From positions 14,322,001 to 14,386,000 of the forward strand of contig CM034546.1 of the NCBI GenBank assembly GCA_020055645.1: DNA of 64,000 nt, written 5' to 3'. Both the position numbers and the translations under genes were made by a program. Shown here one piece after another: positions 22,825-35,294 of the stretch. Each line of letters begins with the position of its first letter. Position 1 is the stretch's first letter. The notes under the pieces are model-generated. The model saw only the letters and a program-made list of their open reading frames with translations. It was not told the origin of the DNA and did not search any database. The stretch comes from Tomocerus qinae (Eukaryota; Arthropoda; Collembola; Entomobryomorpha; Tomoceridae).

Positions 22825-25240
22825 TTATATTCGTTGCTTTTTTACAATTGGTTTACAAGTGATATTAAAGATGGAAATATTAATTTTGTAGTTTAAAATG
22901 AGCTCAATAAGGAATAAAGCAATTGCGATAGAAATGTGTAACAGGTAAATATAAAATAATGGTGCCATTGTATCGGTTTTTATAATGCGTGTGTAATCTT
23001 TTATAAATAATGGTTTGTTATTTTTAATCTTTCGGCGGAATTCCGAAGATGTAAAGATTTGATTCCATTTCACAAAAAGGGAAAAGATACCAGAGCTCAT
23101 TATATTCAGCACTTGCTGAAATTGTATTTCATTTGTGACAAAACTTTGTATCTTAAAATAAGTTGACTGTATAGATGCTAACTCAACATTGCCCTGAGTG
23201 TATTTAGAATCGTCAAACACCAAACGACTAAGCAACTTGATCTTGCTATTTAAATCCACATAAGCTCTGTTCTCACAACTGTCAATAAAATGTAAAACCA
23301 TTTGGTAGAAAATGTAACTTCGATCGTAATCATTAGTTTGATTTGCTAAACATCGATGGTGTGGGTACCCAAGCAAAAAGTTATTGGGCAAAGCCCAAAT
23401 ATGTTTATTTTGACCTTCAATTCCACTAGAAATACACTCCATCCACTCCAATTCAGTTTTTTCATGTTTCCTAATTCCGTATTGCTGGGATACTAGAGAA
23501 TTCTCGTCATACATGGGCTCAGTCGCATTACGCTTAATAAGAGGTTTTGGGTTTGGAGCGGATCGCGCCATTTTTATTAGTAGAGGAGTACCAAGGTGCT
23601 CACCACCAACAACTATCCTGGTATATTGTGGTGGGCAGTCAGGATAGTTGTTGATGGTGAGCACCTTGGTACTCCTCTACTAATAAAAATGGCGCGATCC
23701 GCGTCAAACCCAAAACCTCTTATTAAGCGTAATGCGACTGAGCCCATGTATGATTCTCGTTATGATATTTCAATTCCCTTTGCAAACTTATATTGCTCAT
23801 TGTGCTACAATCTTTTAAAGGCACTAATCCACAGAAGTCCTTATTGCTGACATCAGAATAACAGTTGCTGCCATAACTGAACGACTTTTTGTCGTACTTG
23901 CCAAATTGGGGAGAGTGAAATAATGTGCCAAATCTGCGAGTTATTATGGAGAAATTTTCAAGTTGTTGAAGTAATTGTAAATTGTTTGTGACTTTAGATG
24001 GAGATGTCAGTTTACTGACAAATATGCCTTTATAAGAGTTGGTGAAAACAATGGACACAAGAATCCACAGACCGTAAGTCGGAAACATTTTAAGTTTGTT
24101 GGGAATCACATAAATACTTGGAAATCTATCTAATAACGGATAAATAAATGCACCACAATTGCCAATAATCATCTTCTTGTAGGAGTAATTTAGATTATTG
24201 CTGAAATTAGTCATGAATGCCCACTGTTGAATAGAATAAGCAATTGATGAAAGGATCGCTGAGAGTAAAATGAAGACCCAACAAGTTAAACTGAATGGGT
24301 TAACGTAAGATTTCCACGAATTTTCAATGACAACTCCGACACATGTCACAAAATTTAAAGTGTCCATATCCATGGTTACAATCAAATTTTTGAAGGAGAA
24401 AAATCTATCTTTACCTAAAAGAGTAAATCTTGAGTTCAGGAAATTATCCCAGATCAATTTGTCTATAACTTGGTCAAATGTTAATATGTCCTGACTATGC
24501 AAAGATTTGAAAGGATTTATCCAGCTTGCTCTAGCTGTCGTTTTATTGAATGAAACTCCTTCCTCTCCACAATTTCCAATAAATTTAACCTCCTTTGAGA
24601 GAAAATAATTATCAATTCTGTTTTTGGAATGTAAAATAGAACTCCTTGATAAATTCATTTCCACTTCTTTGAAAAGTATTAACGAATCCTGCGTCCAACA
24701 ATCCCCTTTGTACGGCTTAAGAACCATAAATGGACATCCTGTGCACGTTATTTTTTCGGAATTCACTTCTGCTGAATAGTGAATTTCTTCTGATGTTCCA
24801 ACCAAAGATTTTGACAAACCAACTTTCAAATTCCATGTTATTCCAGAAAAAACCCGTTCGCTACCAGCAACTAACAAAGTCGATATAACAATTTGGTAAG
24901 CCGCAGTTTCATGACAAAATGGAAACAATTTTTTATAGCACAAGTCTTCAAACTGTACCCCAAAAACCAGTGCTACTCTTAAAAATGGAAATATCCATTT
25001 TCTCATAACAGATACCAATGGCAGTTTTTCCGGTTTTATTATCAACAAAGGTTCGTTTGTTACTGGCTCCAGTTCAATTAGATATTTAGTGTAAATAATT
25101 GCCACTGCACATTCAGGGAAAGATTCTAAAATTAATTTTAAGTCCTTTACTTTTACAAAGGTACGCGGTCCTGTATTACAGTAAACCAAAAGAAATAAAT
25201 GCGATGAGACAAATTGAGTTAAAAGAACAATTTTGTTCAT
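22825..25240 (-). pseudogene. Ionotropic-receptor-like gene interrupted by a MITE
   Basis: A single large frame runs from the signal peptide MNKIVLLTQFVSSHLF at 25240 down to 23761. It is cut by the element at 23508-23752 and resumes in the same frame at 23499, ending at 22825. Without the insertion it would be about 717 residues. The layout fits divergent ionotropic receptors: a poorly conserved extracellular ligand-binding region, then membrane segment M1 (PFSLTCWVFILLSAILSSIA, about residues 316-342), M3 (LWILVSIVFTNSYKGIFVSK, about 388-408), a second ligand lobe, and M4 (FYIYLLHISIAIALFLIELI) near the C-terminus. These are glutamate-receptor-derived cation channels of chemosensory neurons. 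The NSYKGI..S..TSP motif after M3 is also seen in the copy at 47.9-50.3 kb. The rest of the frame is intact, so the insertion looks recent. Confidence 0.75.
23508..23752. mobile_element. 245-bp palindromic MITE inside a receptor gene
   Basis: The element is almost entirely two inverted arms of about 115 bp, starting CATACATGGGCTCAGTCGC and ending with the complement. The arms differ at only a few places (for example GGAGCGGATC against GATCCGCGTC). It is flanked by ATTCTCGT at 23500-23507 and 23753-23760, a perfect 8-bp target duplication as for hAT elements. Removing the element and one duplicate restores the receptor frame. Open frames reported within it are palindrome artefacts. Confidence 0.88.
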
Positions 25241-26032
25241 TCTTATTGTATGCTACTGCTTTCCAAAAATGAGGTCGAATTTGATGTGTAATAACTCCAT
25301 TGATTCCTTTCTTTTTTCTAGTTTTAATCAATTTTCAATTAGTTGTAAGTGCATTTGAAATTGGAACTGTCACTTTCGTCTACTTACATTACCAATAATG
25401 ACAAATCAATATTATTTCAATGGCTTTTTACAGTTAAATAATTCTAACCTAAGCATTTGAGAGTTCTTGAAACGCCTATTTGTGCATTTCTTCACCATAA
25501 TTTATACTTTTCTCTCAAACAAGGTTTAGGAGTGAAAAATACCACAAACGGAAATTTTCCATGGTTTTCAAAATAACGTGGTAAATGAGAAATAGAAGCA
25601 TAATATAGCAAAAATCACGATTAGTTTCAATTTTTTGACTCTATTTCCCATATTTCCCTTTCTGTTGTCTGTTGTTGTGTTTCCTACAACATGCAATAAC
25701 CTGTGTTTCTCAAATTTCCAACTAAGTAGGGTAGGAAGTGGAAACATCCGAAGCTATACCCTCAGGTTATAAATACCACGGAACAATAAAAAAGATTTGC
25801 AAAAAAGTAACAATGTACTACTCTTTTATTTAAGCAGTCCTTACTGCCTTTTTTGACATGTGAAGTACTATAAGTAAATGGGACACCCTGCTATACATCA
25901 AAAAAGGCAAAAGGGATTGCTTGTTAAAAAACGTATGCCATTAATGTGTGAAAATGAAATGATTATGATGATAGAATGCTTACATGACACAAATGCAACA
26001 TGCAATAGAATTCAAATCTCTATATCTCAAAT
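25241..26032. other. Intergenic, no gene seen
   Basis: AT-rich DNA between the two minus-strand receptor genes. The ORF at 25878-26063 runs into the minisatellite and lacks coding character. Confidence 0.5.
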
Positions 26033-26305
26033 TACATTTAAAAGTGCACATTGGTACAATTGACATTTAAAAGTGCACGTTAGTAAAATTGACATTTAAA
26101 AGAGCACGTTAGTAAAACTGACATTTAAAAGTGTACATTGGTAAAATTGACATTTTAAAAGTGCACGTTAGTAAAATTGACATTTAAAAGTGTACATTGG
26201 TAAAATTGACATTTAAAAGTGCACGTTAGTAAAATTGACATTTAAAAGTGCACGTTAGTAAAATTGACATTTAAAAGTGTACATTGGTAAAATTGGCATT
26301 TATAT
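26033..26305. repeat. 29-bp minisatellite
   Basis: About nine head-to-tail copies of a 29-bp unit, TTGACATTTAAAAGTGCACG plus TTAGTAAAA. Two alternating versions occur, one with GCACGTTAGT and one with GTACATTGGT. There is no spacer diversity, so it is not a CRISPR array. Confidence 0.85.
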
Positions 26306-26517
26306 ATATGTAAGGTGTATATTATAAAACAAAGCATTAAATTATTTTATTTATTTCCATTTATCAGAGAAAATAGTTCATACATACTATTGTTACACAA
26401 CAACTTTTTTTAAAATAGACATTATTAATTGCTTTTGACGTTTTACAGTATATTTTTGGAACCCGTGTGGTCTTGAATTTTTATCAACAGCCGTAATTGT
26501 ACGCACCCATCGTTTAT

Positions 26518-28394
26518 TCAGATATCCCAATGTTTGATTTTATTCAATAGCATTTCAAATATGAAAATGATTGTGAAAAGTGAAATGGAAATCCCGAGAA
26601 TATAGAAAATAGTTCGAATTTTCATGCGAAGATTGATACTTTGCGGATATAATGTTTCGGACTTAAATTTGTTAAATTTCCGATTCATAGAGCGATATCT
26701 TTTAAAAGTAGAAAGATCTTCCCAGATTTTCATAAATCCTCCTTGGGATAAAAGCTGTAATAAAGCTGAATACGAATGTCTAAAACCCCATCCAAATGCC
26801 CAAGACATAGGAAAAGTATCTGCACTTTCTTCTGTTGCCATACATGCTAATTCAGGAGCTATTTCTTGCATTGTACCATACAAAAAGTCATTAATAAATT
26901 CTTTAGAGTGAAGGCGTATTAATTTAAACTTCTGGTCCCCAAATATTCTATTTACAATTTCATAAAAAGTCAAGGATTTATTCCTTAATTCGTAAGTTAA
27001 GTTTTGTTGCTGTAAATTGAATATATAAATGCTTGAATTTTGTCCGTCAATTAGTTTATGCTTTTCTAAAAAATTGAAACTAGTAGTTTGAACAAATCCA
27101 GATTCATCTACTACATGAAGAAGTTTAAAACCTTTTTAATCAGTTCCTCAAAATTTTTTAATCTTATTTTCTCTGGCGGTGCTATTACTTGACTGGTTAT
27201 GTAAGTTCCATAGTTGCATCCGATGATGAAAGCTATTAAAAAGATAAGTAGATGAAGAAATGATTTTTTCTTTATTAAAGGTTCCTGACCAAATAAAACA
27301 ACTACAGTCGAAAAGAAAATCAATTGTATTCGCTCGTATGTATATTCTGAGGAATTAAAACTTAACACCGAATAAGCTAACATAAATAGAGAAAATATTA
27401 ACGTCCAGCAGTAATTATCAAATACATCTTGAATTAAAACTGTTATAGAAACGTAAAAATAAACATCCTTCGTTTCGCAGTAAACAGGAAACCGAATTTC
27501 ATGTCTTGTAATGGGCAACAAGTAATTCCAAGGATTTGCATAAACACTAAAGTATCCACTTTCCAAGTAAATTATCGATACAGGGACGATTTTGATATGT
27601 TTTATGTACTGATTTAAGTTGACAAAATACACAGCTGAGAAGTTATAGAACTTTGCCATAGTTTCAGTGGCAATGTGGTCACGTTTACAGATATCTTGAT
27701 TTGAACCTAGCCTTATTTGAATACAGTTGCTCCTTGTTATCGGTTCGGCACCATTCATCCCTGGATCAATAACAGCAACTCTTTGACCGTGTAGATGTCG
27801 GTTAAGATTTTGACAAATTCTCTTCCATTCACTTTCAGGAATGTCATTTCCAATTTCAACCCACCATGGCTTTGCCTTGTCGTAAAGTTGTATTGCAAAA
27901 ATGGAATATTTTACTCTCGTTTCAAAGACAATGAATATAACGTTAGATACAGACTCAAATCCAAAGGTTTTCTGAAAAAATAGTCTTTTGTCAAATCTGT
28001 AATAGTTTCCTTGATGCTTGTTTAAAGCGATTATGAATAAGGAACTATGACGATTGACTTCCCGACCAAAGTATTCATTAAAATATATAAAAGTCTCATT
28101 GGGCTCTACCAAAATATTTACACAACAAATATTCTTCCTCAAGTCTTTAGAGCTCCTCTTACTCTGTATGATTTTCGTTTGCATGTAGTCAGAAGTTGCA
28201 ATGGTCCATGGCTGTCCATTCTGATTAGCAAATAATAGTTCTCTTCCCCAAGTAGAATTTTCAAATTCCACTAAATGGAAATCACAATTTTTAAAAAAAG
28301 ATAATTTTTTAATACAACTCACACTACAAAACATTAAATTCGAAATCCAAATGATATAAATGTAACTCATTTTGTATAAACTAAACCAATTCAC
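26518..28394 (-). pseudogene. Ionotropic-receptor-like gene with one frameshift
   Basis: The frame opens with the hydrophobic leader YIYIIWISNLMFCSVSC after the start at 28394 and runs 427 codons. It includes M1 (YCWTLIFSLFMLAYSVLSF, about 328-346), a pore-like stretch (TVVVLFGQEP, about 363-372) and M3 (FLHLLIFLIAFIIGCNYGTY, about 379-398). It then hits a stop. Two bases over, the sequence continues as KLLHVVDESGF and on through the second ligand lobe to M4 (FYILGISISLFTIIFIFEML) and a stop at 26518, about 625 residues in all. The break lies at a run of five T on the plus strand (27133-27137); one more base would restore the frame. The neighbour at 22.8-25.2 kb is on the same strand, which suggests a tandem receptor cluster. 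The break may be an assembly error or a true pseudogene lesion. Confidence 0.72.
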
Positions 28395-28716
28395 ATTGTA
28401 TTGAAACCACCTTAATACTTATATTTGTCTATTTTAATACAAAGTTTTGACAAAATATGACCTATTTAGTTTATTCATTGTAGCTCGGTATACCTTTTGA
28501 TTATCAATCGTACTGTAAGCTAAATAAACGTGATTACCTTATACTAAAATAAAATTTAAAAGATATCCGAAGATGAAGCTCACAACTACGATTGCAACGG
28601 CTTTCTTTTTAAACATAAACAATATTTGTTACATATTTTGCATTGTTTGGGAAACATTTCCTTTATTTTGCTTCCAAACTACTTGAGACAATGTGTAATT
28701 TGACATACTTTTACTA

Positions 28717-28966
28717 CAAGGACGTATTTAGGGATGGGCTTTACGGGCTGAAGCCCCCCCCCCCCGAAATCCAAGAAAAAGGGAATTTTTTTCACAAAAT
28801 AGCAAAAAATTTCGCGCTCCGCGCGATTATTTGCCATTTTAGGCCATTTTTGGCTCATTTCCTTCAAAAAATGCCAAAAATTTTCGCGTTACGCGCGAAT
28901 ATATATACTTAAAATATCTATCGGAAATCTAGCCCCCTCCGAAACTCAGTTCTGCATACGTGCTTG
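28717..28966. mobile_element. hAT-like MITE (CAAGGACGTATTTAGG family)
   Basis: Starts CAAGGACGTATTTAGGG and ends TGCATACGTGCTTG. The flanks TTTTACTA (28709-28716) and TTTTAATA form a 7-of-8 target duplication. It contains two GCGC-rich stretches (TTCGCGCTCCGCGCGA and TTTTCGCGTTACGCGCGAAT) also seen in the element at 35.3 kb, and a C10 homopolymer. Confidence 0.7.
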
Positions 28967-29032
28967 TTTTAATATTATATAAATTATTCATGAAATTCCA
29001 TTATATAGCCTTCCATTACTTTCAGACATGGC

Positions 29033-29340
29033 ACTTGAAATATTTCGCTTGAAATAAATAGGTGAAATTTTTGAAATATTTCGCGAAATATTTCACTTGT
29101 GCTTTCCTTGAAAAGTGAAATATTTGAAATAAATGAAATAAATAGGGTACATGGCATTTATTTCAATTTATTTCAATTTATTTCAAGTGAAATAAATTAA
29201 ATGCGCATGTCTATACACATGCGCGTTTAATTTATTTCATTTATTTCAAAAATTTCATTTATTTCATTTTTCGCGAAATATTTCAAATATTTCACTTTTC
29301 ATGAAATATTTCCTGAAAAATGAAATAAATGCCATGTCTG
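29033..29340. mobile_element. hAT-like MITE (CAGACATGGCA family)
   Basis: Starts CAGACATGGCA and ends TGCCATGTCTG, flanked on both sides by ATTACTTT (29025-29032 and 29341-29348), a perfect 8-bp target duplication. The body is built from GAAATATTTC and ATTTATTTCA words in both directions. Near the centre is the inverted pair AAATTAAATGCGCATGT and ACATGCGCGTTTAATTT. Confidence 0.85.
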
Positions 29341-30381
29341 ATTACTTTCATATTGAATACGAATTAATAATAATAAGCAAATAACTACATGTTATTCTTT
29401 AAATTCAAATTATGTTTCAAGGACTACAAAAATACAGAAATCTTATGGATGAGTAATAGCAACGATATTTGATAAGCATTCTAGAAACAACATGTAGATG
29501 AGAGATATTCACACATTTGTTTTTCTTTTGAATGTCGCTATTGTATTGACTAGATTAACAATAAATTGTATCAAATATTGCATTGATAAATAAAATATCC
29601 TTGGAAAGAAAAATAAAACGGATAGCTTCAAATAGAAAACAGAACAAAAGCCAGAGAGTGTATTACATCTTGTTGAAAAAGATGTACATTCAGGAATTAA
29701 TTATTGATATATCAATAAAATCATTTTTATTGTGAAGGTCTCTCGTTATAACTTATGGCATCTTTATGTAGTATACAACTGCATGTAGACTTTGTAGCAA
29801 CAGCAACCAATTAAAATGCAGACATCAAGTGCTACTTAATCAGTTGTAAAGATTTACAGATCTTCCAAATTTATGAGTCTTAAATGCAGTAAATTTTAGC
29901 AGTAATTGATTTTAGTGGACATAAGTGTAATCTAAACAAACGACATGGCAGGCGGTAGTTTTTATGATACTAAATGGATTTTCTTGGTTTTTCTTGTGTA
30001 ACAATGTAACAAATATTACATTTATAGTTGTTATTTTGTTGTTATTTAGTTGGCGTTGTATTATTTTATTTTATTCAGGATGCTGCTGTTATAAATATTT
30101 CATAAATGAATATATTTTATTCCATACCTAGTTGTACTAAACTGCCAAGACAATAGATTTTCCTTTTCATAACCAAACTTTAACAAATGTGGTCTATTCA
30201 TGGCGTCAAATAATTTCGTGCAATTGATGTCAAGCAAGAAGTTGGAGTTTCTGTATACAATATGATGCAGACTTGAACTTGAATACAAAGTTTGGAATGA
30301 ATAAGTTTATGTTTAACTGTTTATGGCATTGCATTGTAAATTCTCTAACTACATTTAAACAATGTTGGGTCGTATACATGT
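29341..30381. other. Intergenic, no gene seen
   Basis: AT-rich with no supported feature. The ORF at 30100-30288 has no domain or splice support. Confidence 0.5.
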
Positions 30382-31198
30382 GAGTAAATACATAAGAGAC
30401 CATGCAGACTCGGAACAAAATGTCACAGCCAAAGTTGTTACTTTCAGATTCTAATCTGCTTAGTGATATGAAAAAAACGATTTCAGGATTTTTTTTGAAA
30501 ACCTGCCGTTTTAAGTTATGGCGGTTTTCCGCCTTATGTTGTTCATCTATGATTCATTTCTAAACTACCTGACCGATTTTCATGAAACCGGCGCCATTCT
30601 GCTCGCAAACGCTTTCATCACATGGCCCCTTTTTTAGTTTTTCAAATTTGTTTCAAAATTTTGAAAAAAATTTCGAAAAATTTCGAAAAAAACTTTTTGA
30701 ACGTTTTTATTAGAACTATTATTAAATGCGATAAAAACGCTAATTTTGACCAAAAACTCAATAGTGGTTTTCATTCATTCATTTTAATGGCTTTATTTTT
30801 GATATATACACCCTAATTGTTGTTTTTGGTCAGAATTAGCGTTTTTATCGCATTAAAAATAGTTCTAATAAAAACATTAAAAAAGTTTTTTTTCGAAATT
30901 TTTCGAAATTTTTTTCAAAATTTCGAAAAAAATTTGAAAAACTAAAATGGGGGCCATGTGATGAAAGCGTTTGCGAGCAGAATGGCGCCGGTTTCATGAA
31001 AATCGGTCAAGTAGTTTAGAAATGAATCATAGATGAACGACATAAGGCGGAAAACCGCCTTAACTTTAAAACGGTGGGTTTTCCAAATAAATCCTGAAAT
31101 GGTTTTTTTCATATCACTAAGTAGATCAGAATCTGAAAGTAACAACTTTGGCTGTGACATTTTGTTCCGAGCCTGCATGGTCTCTTATGTATTTACTC
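30382..31198. mobile_element. 817-bp foldback element
   Basis: Two inverted arms of about 375 bp cover nearly the whole element. Each begins GAGTAAATACATAAGAGACC at its outer end and contains AAACCGGCGCCATTCTGCTC on one arm and its complement on the other. A runs-rich stem of TTTCGAAAAA words lies near the centre. Spurious ORFs on both strands come from the arms. No clean target duplication was found. Confidence 0.75.
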
Positions 31199-32548
31199 GT
31201 ATAAGTATAAAGTATCAATATTATCGGTACGTTTCATTTATACCTAAATAAATACATAAAACATACATAAAAATCCAAATAATTAGATTAAAATCCTACT
31301 TGATTCTGAGTATGGCAGCTTTGCATAAGAGTGAAAGTTCACATACGTGACAGCGCACATAATATTTGGAATGGCTACAAAAAAACCAGTTGAAACTAAT
31401 AAATGATTTAATGCACAGCACAAAAATAAAACTTTTGTGTGGTTATTTTATTTAGAGAATATCAGGAAGAATGATTAAATTTTTAAAAAAATAATTAAAT
31501 AATTCGAAGCAATTCAAAATCATTTATTATACATAAATCATATTAATTCTAAATTATCGATTATGAGTCGAAATAATACAAATTAGTTTGTTATTGACGA
31601 CTATAAGCCGAAAAGAGCAAATTCATCTAAGAATCAGAGCTTTAAAGTCATGGGTAATTAAGCCGAATCGTTTCTTCAGTAACTGACTTAGTAGATTTGG
31701 TTAAATTCCCAAGTAATTTACCGATTACGTATTAACACCGAGCCGAATAGGGTACTTGGGTACTTCTTGGAGTTTGCACCTAGATTTGCAGCACTAGAAT
31801 GTTTCAAGACAAGAGACTGAATAATATGTTGGAAACTCTCTCTGCCCGGAGTCAATTTGAGTCGGCACCATCACCCATCCAACGGTCCAGACAGCAGGCG
31901 CAGACGTTGCTTAACCTACGGTTCCAATGGAACGCGTTTGAATATGTGCTACTTGGCCTTGCATATAATCGGTAATCATCGACTATAAAACGATAGTGTG
32001 CATATGAATTCCGAATTTTTTATTGCTAGCCAATTAAAGGCGAGTCAATTATAAATCAATCTTGCCACAGTTTTTCCATCTCTTTGTTTGGGTAATAATC
32101 ATTAAGTTTTGTCAATTGTCAGTCTAAGAATCCCATCTAAAAGTAAGAATTAGGATTAAATCTTTTAAAGTGGCCAAATAGTAATGATTTGCTTATGAAA
32201 TAGGACTCCATTGTAATGATTGTTGGATACTACCACGTTAGGAAGAAAAAGATACTGAAACCTTGTGAGATAAAATTGTACCACATTTAATAATCCTCTG
32301 AGAAGGTTTTATGATTGTGTGGATGTGTTAAGTTTGACTTTAGACAGCTTATGCATTGTGTAATGGCGATTAATTTTTAATGCATAAGCATTGCTCGAAT
32401 GGTCAGTATAGTATGCCTAAATGCTTGTATTTTATTACAATATTAAATCTCTTTTGAATGTGTTCTTTGTTAGCCAATCTATCTGATTACAATTTATATT
32501 TTGATTTTTGAGCATTTTTCATTTGACATAAAAAATCGGTAGATTTAT
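31199..32548. other. Intergenic, no gene seen
   Basis: No supported gene. The part next to 32549 is the 3' flank of the first cysteine-rich gene. Confidence 0.5.
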
Positions 32549-33442
32549 CTAATCGGAACACCAACAATTGTAGCCGATAAAAGTCTCAAGGAGAAGAGTT
32601 GCAACAGGAGTGACCATTTGACATTTTCCATTTGCGTATTGATGGTTTGTAACGCAGTCATCCTTGCATCCACGGCTATTGATAGGTTGACGTCCAAGGG
32701 CTGTTTTGGCATTAGGAGACGATGTTACAGGAAGGCACTGAAGGGTGAGCATTCTGTTCCTCAATGCTTGTCCAAGTGCCAAATCAATTGCCTCATCTAC
32801 ATAAAAATATTTCATAAATGAAGAATTTTGATATTGCACCTTTTTCTTCTAAAAGGTTAAGGAGTGCGTACCGACAGAAGGTTCAACTAAAGATCCACAT
32901 TGTCCTACGGTGTCCGTGTAATTGTAAGTTGGAGGACTGTCATTACAGATGCAGACATCTCCTAATGCTTGTGGAGTTCCCGGAATCGGATTGTCAGCCT
33001 TTCCACACTGACCTCCGTATTTGTTGTGGACGTAGGTACAGTCTAAGGTGCAGATGTGACAGACCGCCGATTTTAGAAGAGCATTTGTTTGCTTGCATTG
33101 GAAATCCAAGGGAAGGGTAATGATGCCTGCGGTTAAGACAGCGTTTCCAGGAAGGGTTAAAAGAGGAGTATTTAAACTAGAGTTGTTAGGAATCTTAACA
33201 GTGGCTCCTTTATCCAAGACTGGAAATTAAATTTACACAATTAATATATATTTTGGAATCATGAATTATTTAGAATAAGCGATAATATTTTACCCGACTG
33301 CAGAGCTTGGAATTTTGCAACGAGACCGTCGACAGCTTCCACCAATGCAATAGATTTTTCTTCGGACGATTGACCGATGACTCCGGAGAGCTAGGTTAAT
33401 CAACAAAATGCCAACGAAGGAAAATAATAAATTTTGCTTCAT
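32549..33442 (-). CDS. Secreted two-module CS-alpha-beta-like cysteine-rich protein A (frameshift in exon 1)
   Basis: Exons 33442-33294, 33219-32872 and 32796-32549 are joined by phase-1 GT-AG introns, giving about 247 residues. Exon 1 encodes a signal peptide starting MKQNLLFSFVGILLI. Exon 2 has the cysteine pattern C-x2-C-x3-C (CHICTLDC), then a GGQC, then CIC: the CxxxC...GGxC...CxC signature of CS-alpha-beta peptides, with a 17-residue loop before CxC. Exon 3 has a second, six-cysteine pattern (RGCKDDC, NGKC, YNCWC). Known CS-alpha-beta families are mostly antimicrobial or toxin peptides of 35-60 residues with one module, so two modules in a long protein is unusual. Near 33385-33393 exon 1 has one base too many relative to the paralogues, breaking the frame just after the signal peptide. 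Function is inferred from the cysteine pattern only. Confidence 0.7.
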
Positions 33443-33536
33443 TTTGGATCTGTTTTTTCTTTGTAGGTTGGAAAATAAGAAGTAGTCAAGAAGAGATGGA
33501 AACTCTGATTGTAAATTGTGAAACATTTGGCTCTGC

Positions 33537-33544
33537 TTATAAAT
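33537..33544 (-). promoter_or_regulatory. Possible TATA box of gene A
   Basis: ATTTATAA on the minus strand lies about 100 bases upstream of the gene A start codon and is followed by GCAGAGCC. Plausible core promoter, not proven. Confidence 0.35.
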
Positions 33545-33587
33545 GAAATAATTTTTTTTTGTATTGCTGATTTTTCCATAAGCAAGA

Positions 33588-33915
33588 TTTAATTTAATTT
33601 CAAACGTGACGATATTGTATAATGTTGGCACTTCAGATATATCTATCATGTCTAAATCCAAAGATTTTTACACATTCCTGTGGAGGAATAATGAAATAAT
33701 TTTCGTGATTAGAGTTTTTTCATAAAGATTATATAATTTTATTCCAAACGTGATAGATTGTATAACCGAGTTACTTAATACCTGTCTATTAGGTATTCTA
33801 CATCTGGACTTACCTACCAGGCTAAATATCATTTTGAAATTGCTACATGATATTCAATAATTTGATTGAATTAAAATCTATATTTTTATTTCAATCGTGA
33901 TAAATTGTATAAACT
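33588..33915. repeat. Upstream repeated motif, three copies about 145 bp apart
   Basis: A motif close to TTATTTCAA followed by CGTGATAAATTGTAT occurs at about 33597, 33738 and 33887 upstream of gene A. Copies also lie at about 36006 and 36190 upstream of the decayed copy, and a variant (TTATTTCAACTGTGACTGATT) at 43344 upstream of gene C. It is either part of the duplicated unit or a shared control element. Confidence 0.5.
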
Positions 33916-35019
33916 TAGTAATTAACATTCGTAGATGACAGTTAAACTGACAACTTGTTGTTGAAAGGCAATTTTTATGGACTAATGTACAATATCGATT
34001 ATATTTTATTGTTGAAACTGGTCATATCTAACATGGACCACATAAAATCTTTGGCGAATAAAAACTTACTAGGTAAGTTTATTGTGTCCTGGGTATCAAA
34101 TGATTATGTGCTAATTAAGTTCGACCTTGCATTTCTATATTTTTTATGTACAGTGCCAACTGAGATGTATTAAAATATTAAAAATTGAGCTATTTCACAA
34201 AAGAGAAAAGGGACACAGAGTAAAAAATCTAAACAGACGAAATTGGCAGTCATAATTTTATTTTAAGGCTGACTTACATTTCAAAACTAAAATTTTTGAG
34301 TTAAGATGTTATTTTTCCATGACGAAAACAAAGAAAGTGAGTAGAATAGTATTTGTATGTGGATTTATAGCCTCGGTGATATCTAAATTGAGATATTTAG
34401 TTGTGAACAGAATACAACCTGTTCAGTACATTCGCAATAAATGTTACAATAAAAATGTATCCAATTTAAACTTCCAAATTCGTGGGTGTCAACTGTAATG
34501 TAAACCTACATTTGGTACAGGTGCTGGTTTTTTCTCGTACTCCCGTTTGCTAGTATTATGTTAAGTCTTTGACCAGGGATTGGAATAAGGCAACGGCAGT
34601 TAGAAATATGAATAAAAATTTGGGTTTCAAAATCGAAAGGATTTGGGAAGTAAGCGGAATATCTAGATCGTGTTTTCATTTTCTAACTATAGACAATTCG
34701 TGAGAAGACAAGATAGTAAGTTTAATTAACAAACTTTGTAAATCAATTTTATGTTGATTTTCCATTAAATTATGATTCCGTTAAACCACAATGAAATTAA
34801 TAGTTGGATGTTTTTTAGAGGAAAAGTGAATGTTTTATTCTTAGTTGATTCTGGTTACACAATTTATAATAATAATATACTAATCCTTCCATTTTTGTAT
34901 ACCATATGTGTAAAATTAGTACGAAAGGGATACAAAATGTTGTTTTCACATTTAAATTTCGATTGAAAGAAATAGTATTTTATTTTCTATTATTGGTTAT
35001 ATTCTAGATGATGTGAGCT
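33916..35019. other. Intergenic, no gene seen
   Basis: AT-rich. ORFs at 33955-34173 and 34772-34966 show no domain, splice or paralogue support. Confidence 0.45.
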
Positions 35020-35215
35020 GTGTTCTTTACGTCCTGTACAGAGTTCATTGTTTAAGTATGCATCACGGTCAGCATCCAGTTTGATTATGGTTTTCATTTA
35101 GGAAAGAGTTGTAATTTTAAAGGTAGAGGAAGGAACTGGAGGGCAAGCATTCTTAATACAATTACGAGTGCCAAATCATTCAAATCAATAATCTCATCTG
35201 CCCTTAAAATGTTAT
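35020..35215 (-). pseudogene. Remnant of exon 3 of a fourth cysteine-rich gene
   Basis: The stretch with GCATTCTTAATACAATTACG, GAGTGCCAAATCA and ATAATCTCATCTGCCC matches the exon 3 start and acceptor region of gene B (38.59-38.68 kb), with indels and no open frame. The cysteine-coding part has decayed. Confidence 0.5.
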
Positions 35216-35294
35216 TATCAACTTTATTGTTCTTTCATTCTGAATCTGCTATTTCTCCCTTGATGCAGTTTAAAAAGTATGAAGAGGTCAGGCC

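Noticed and set aside
23596-23850. Plus-strand ORF across the receptor insertion
   Set aside because: It exists only because the MITE is palindromic, so its N-terminus repeats part of the minus-strand frame.
26033-26305. CRISPR-like array
   Set aside because: The 29-bp units are contiguous with no unique spacers, and the DNA is eukaryotic. It is a minisatellite.
26624-26911. Plus-strand ORF antisense to the second receptor
   Set aside because: Shadow of the minus-strand coding frame; no domain or splice signal of its own.
32618-33120. Plus-strand ORFs antisense to cysteine-rich gene A
   Set aside because: Shadow frames of exons 2 and 3; the minus strand has a signal peptide, splice sites and conserved paralogues.
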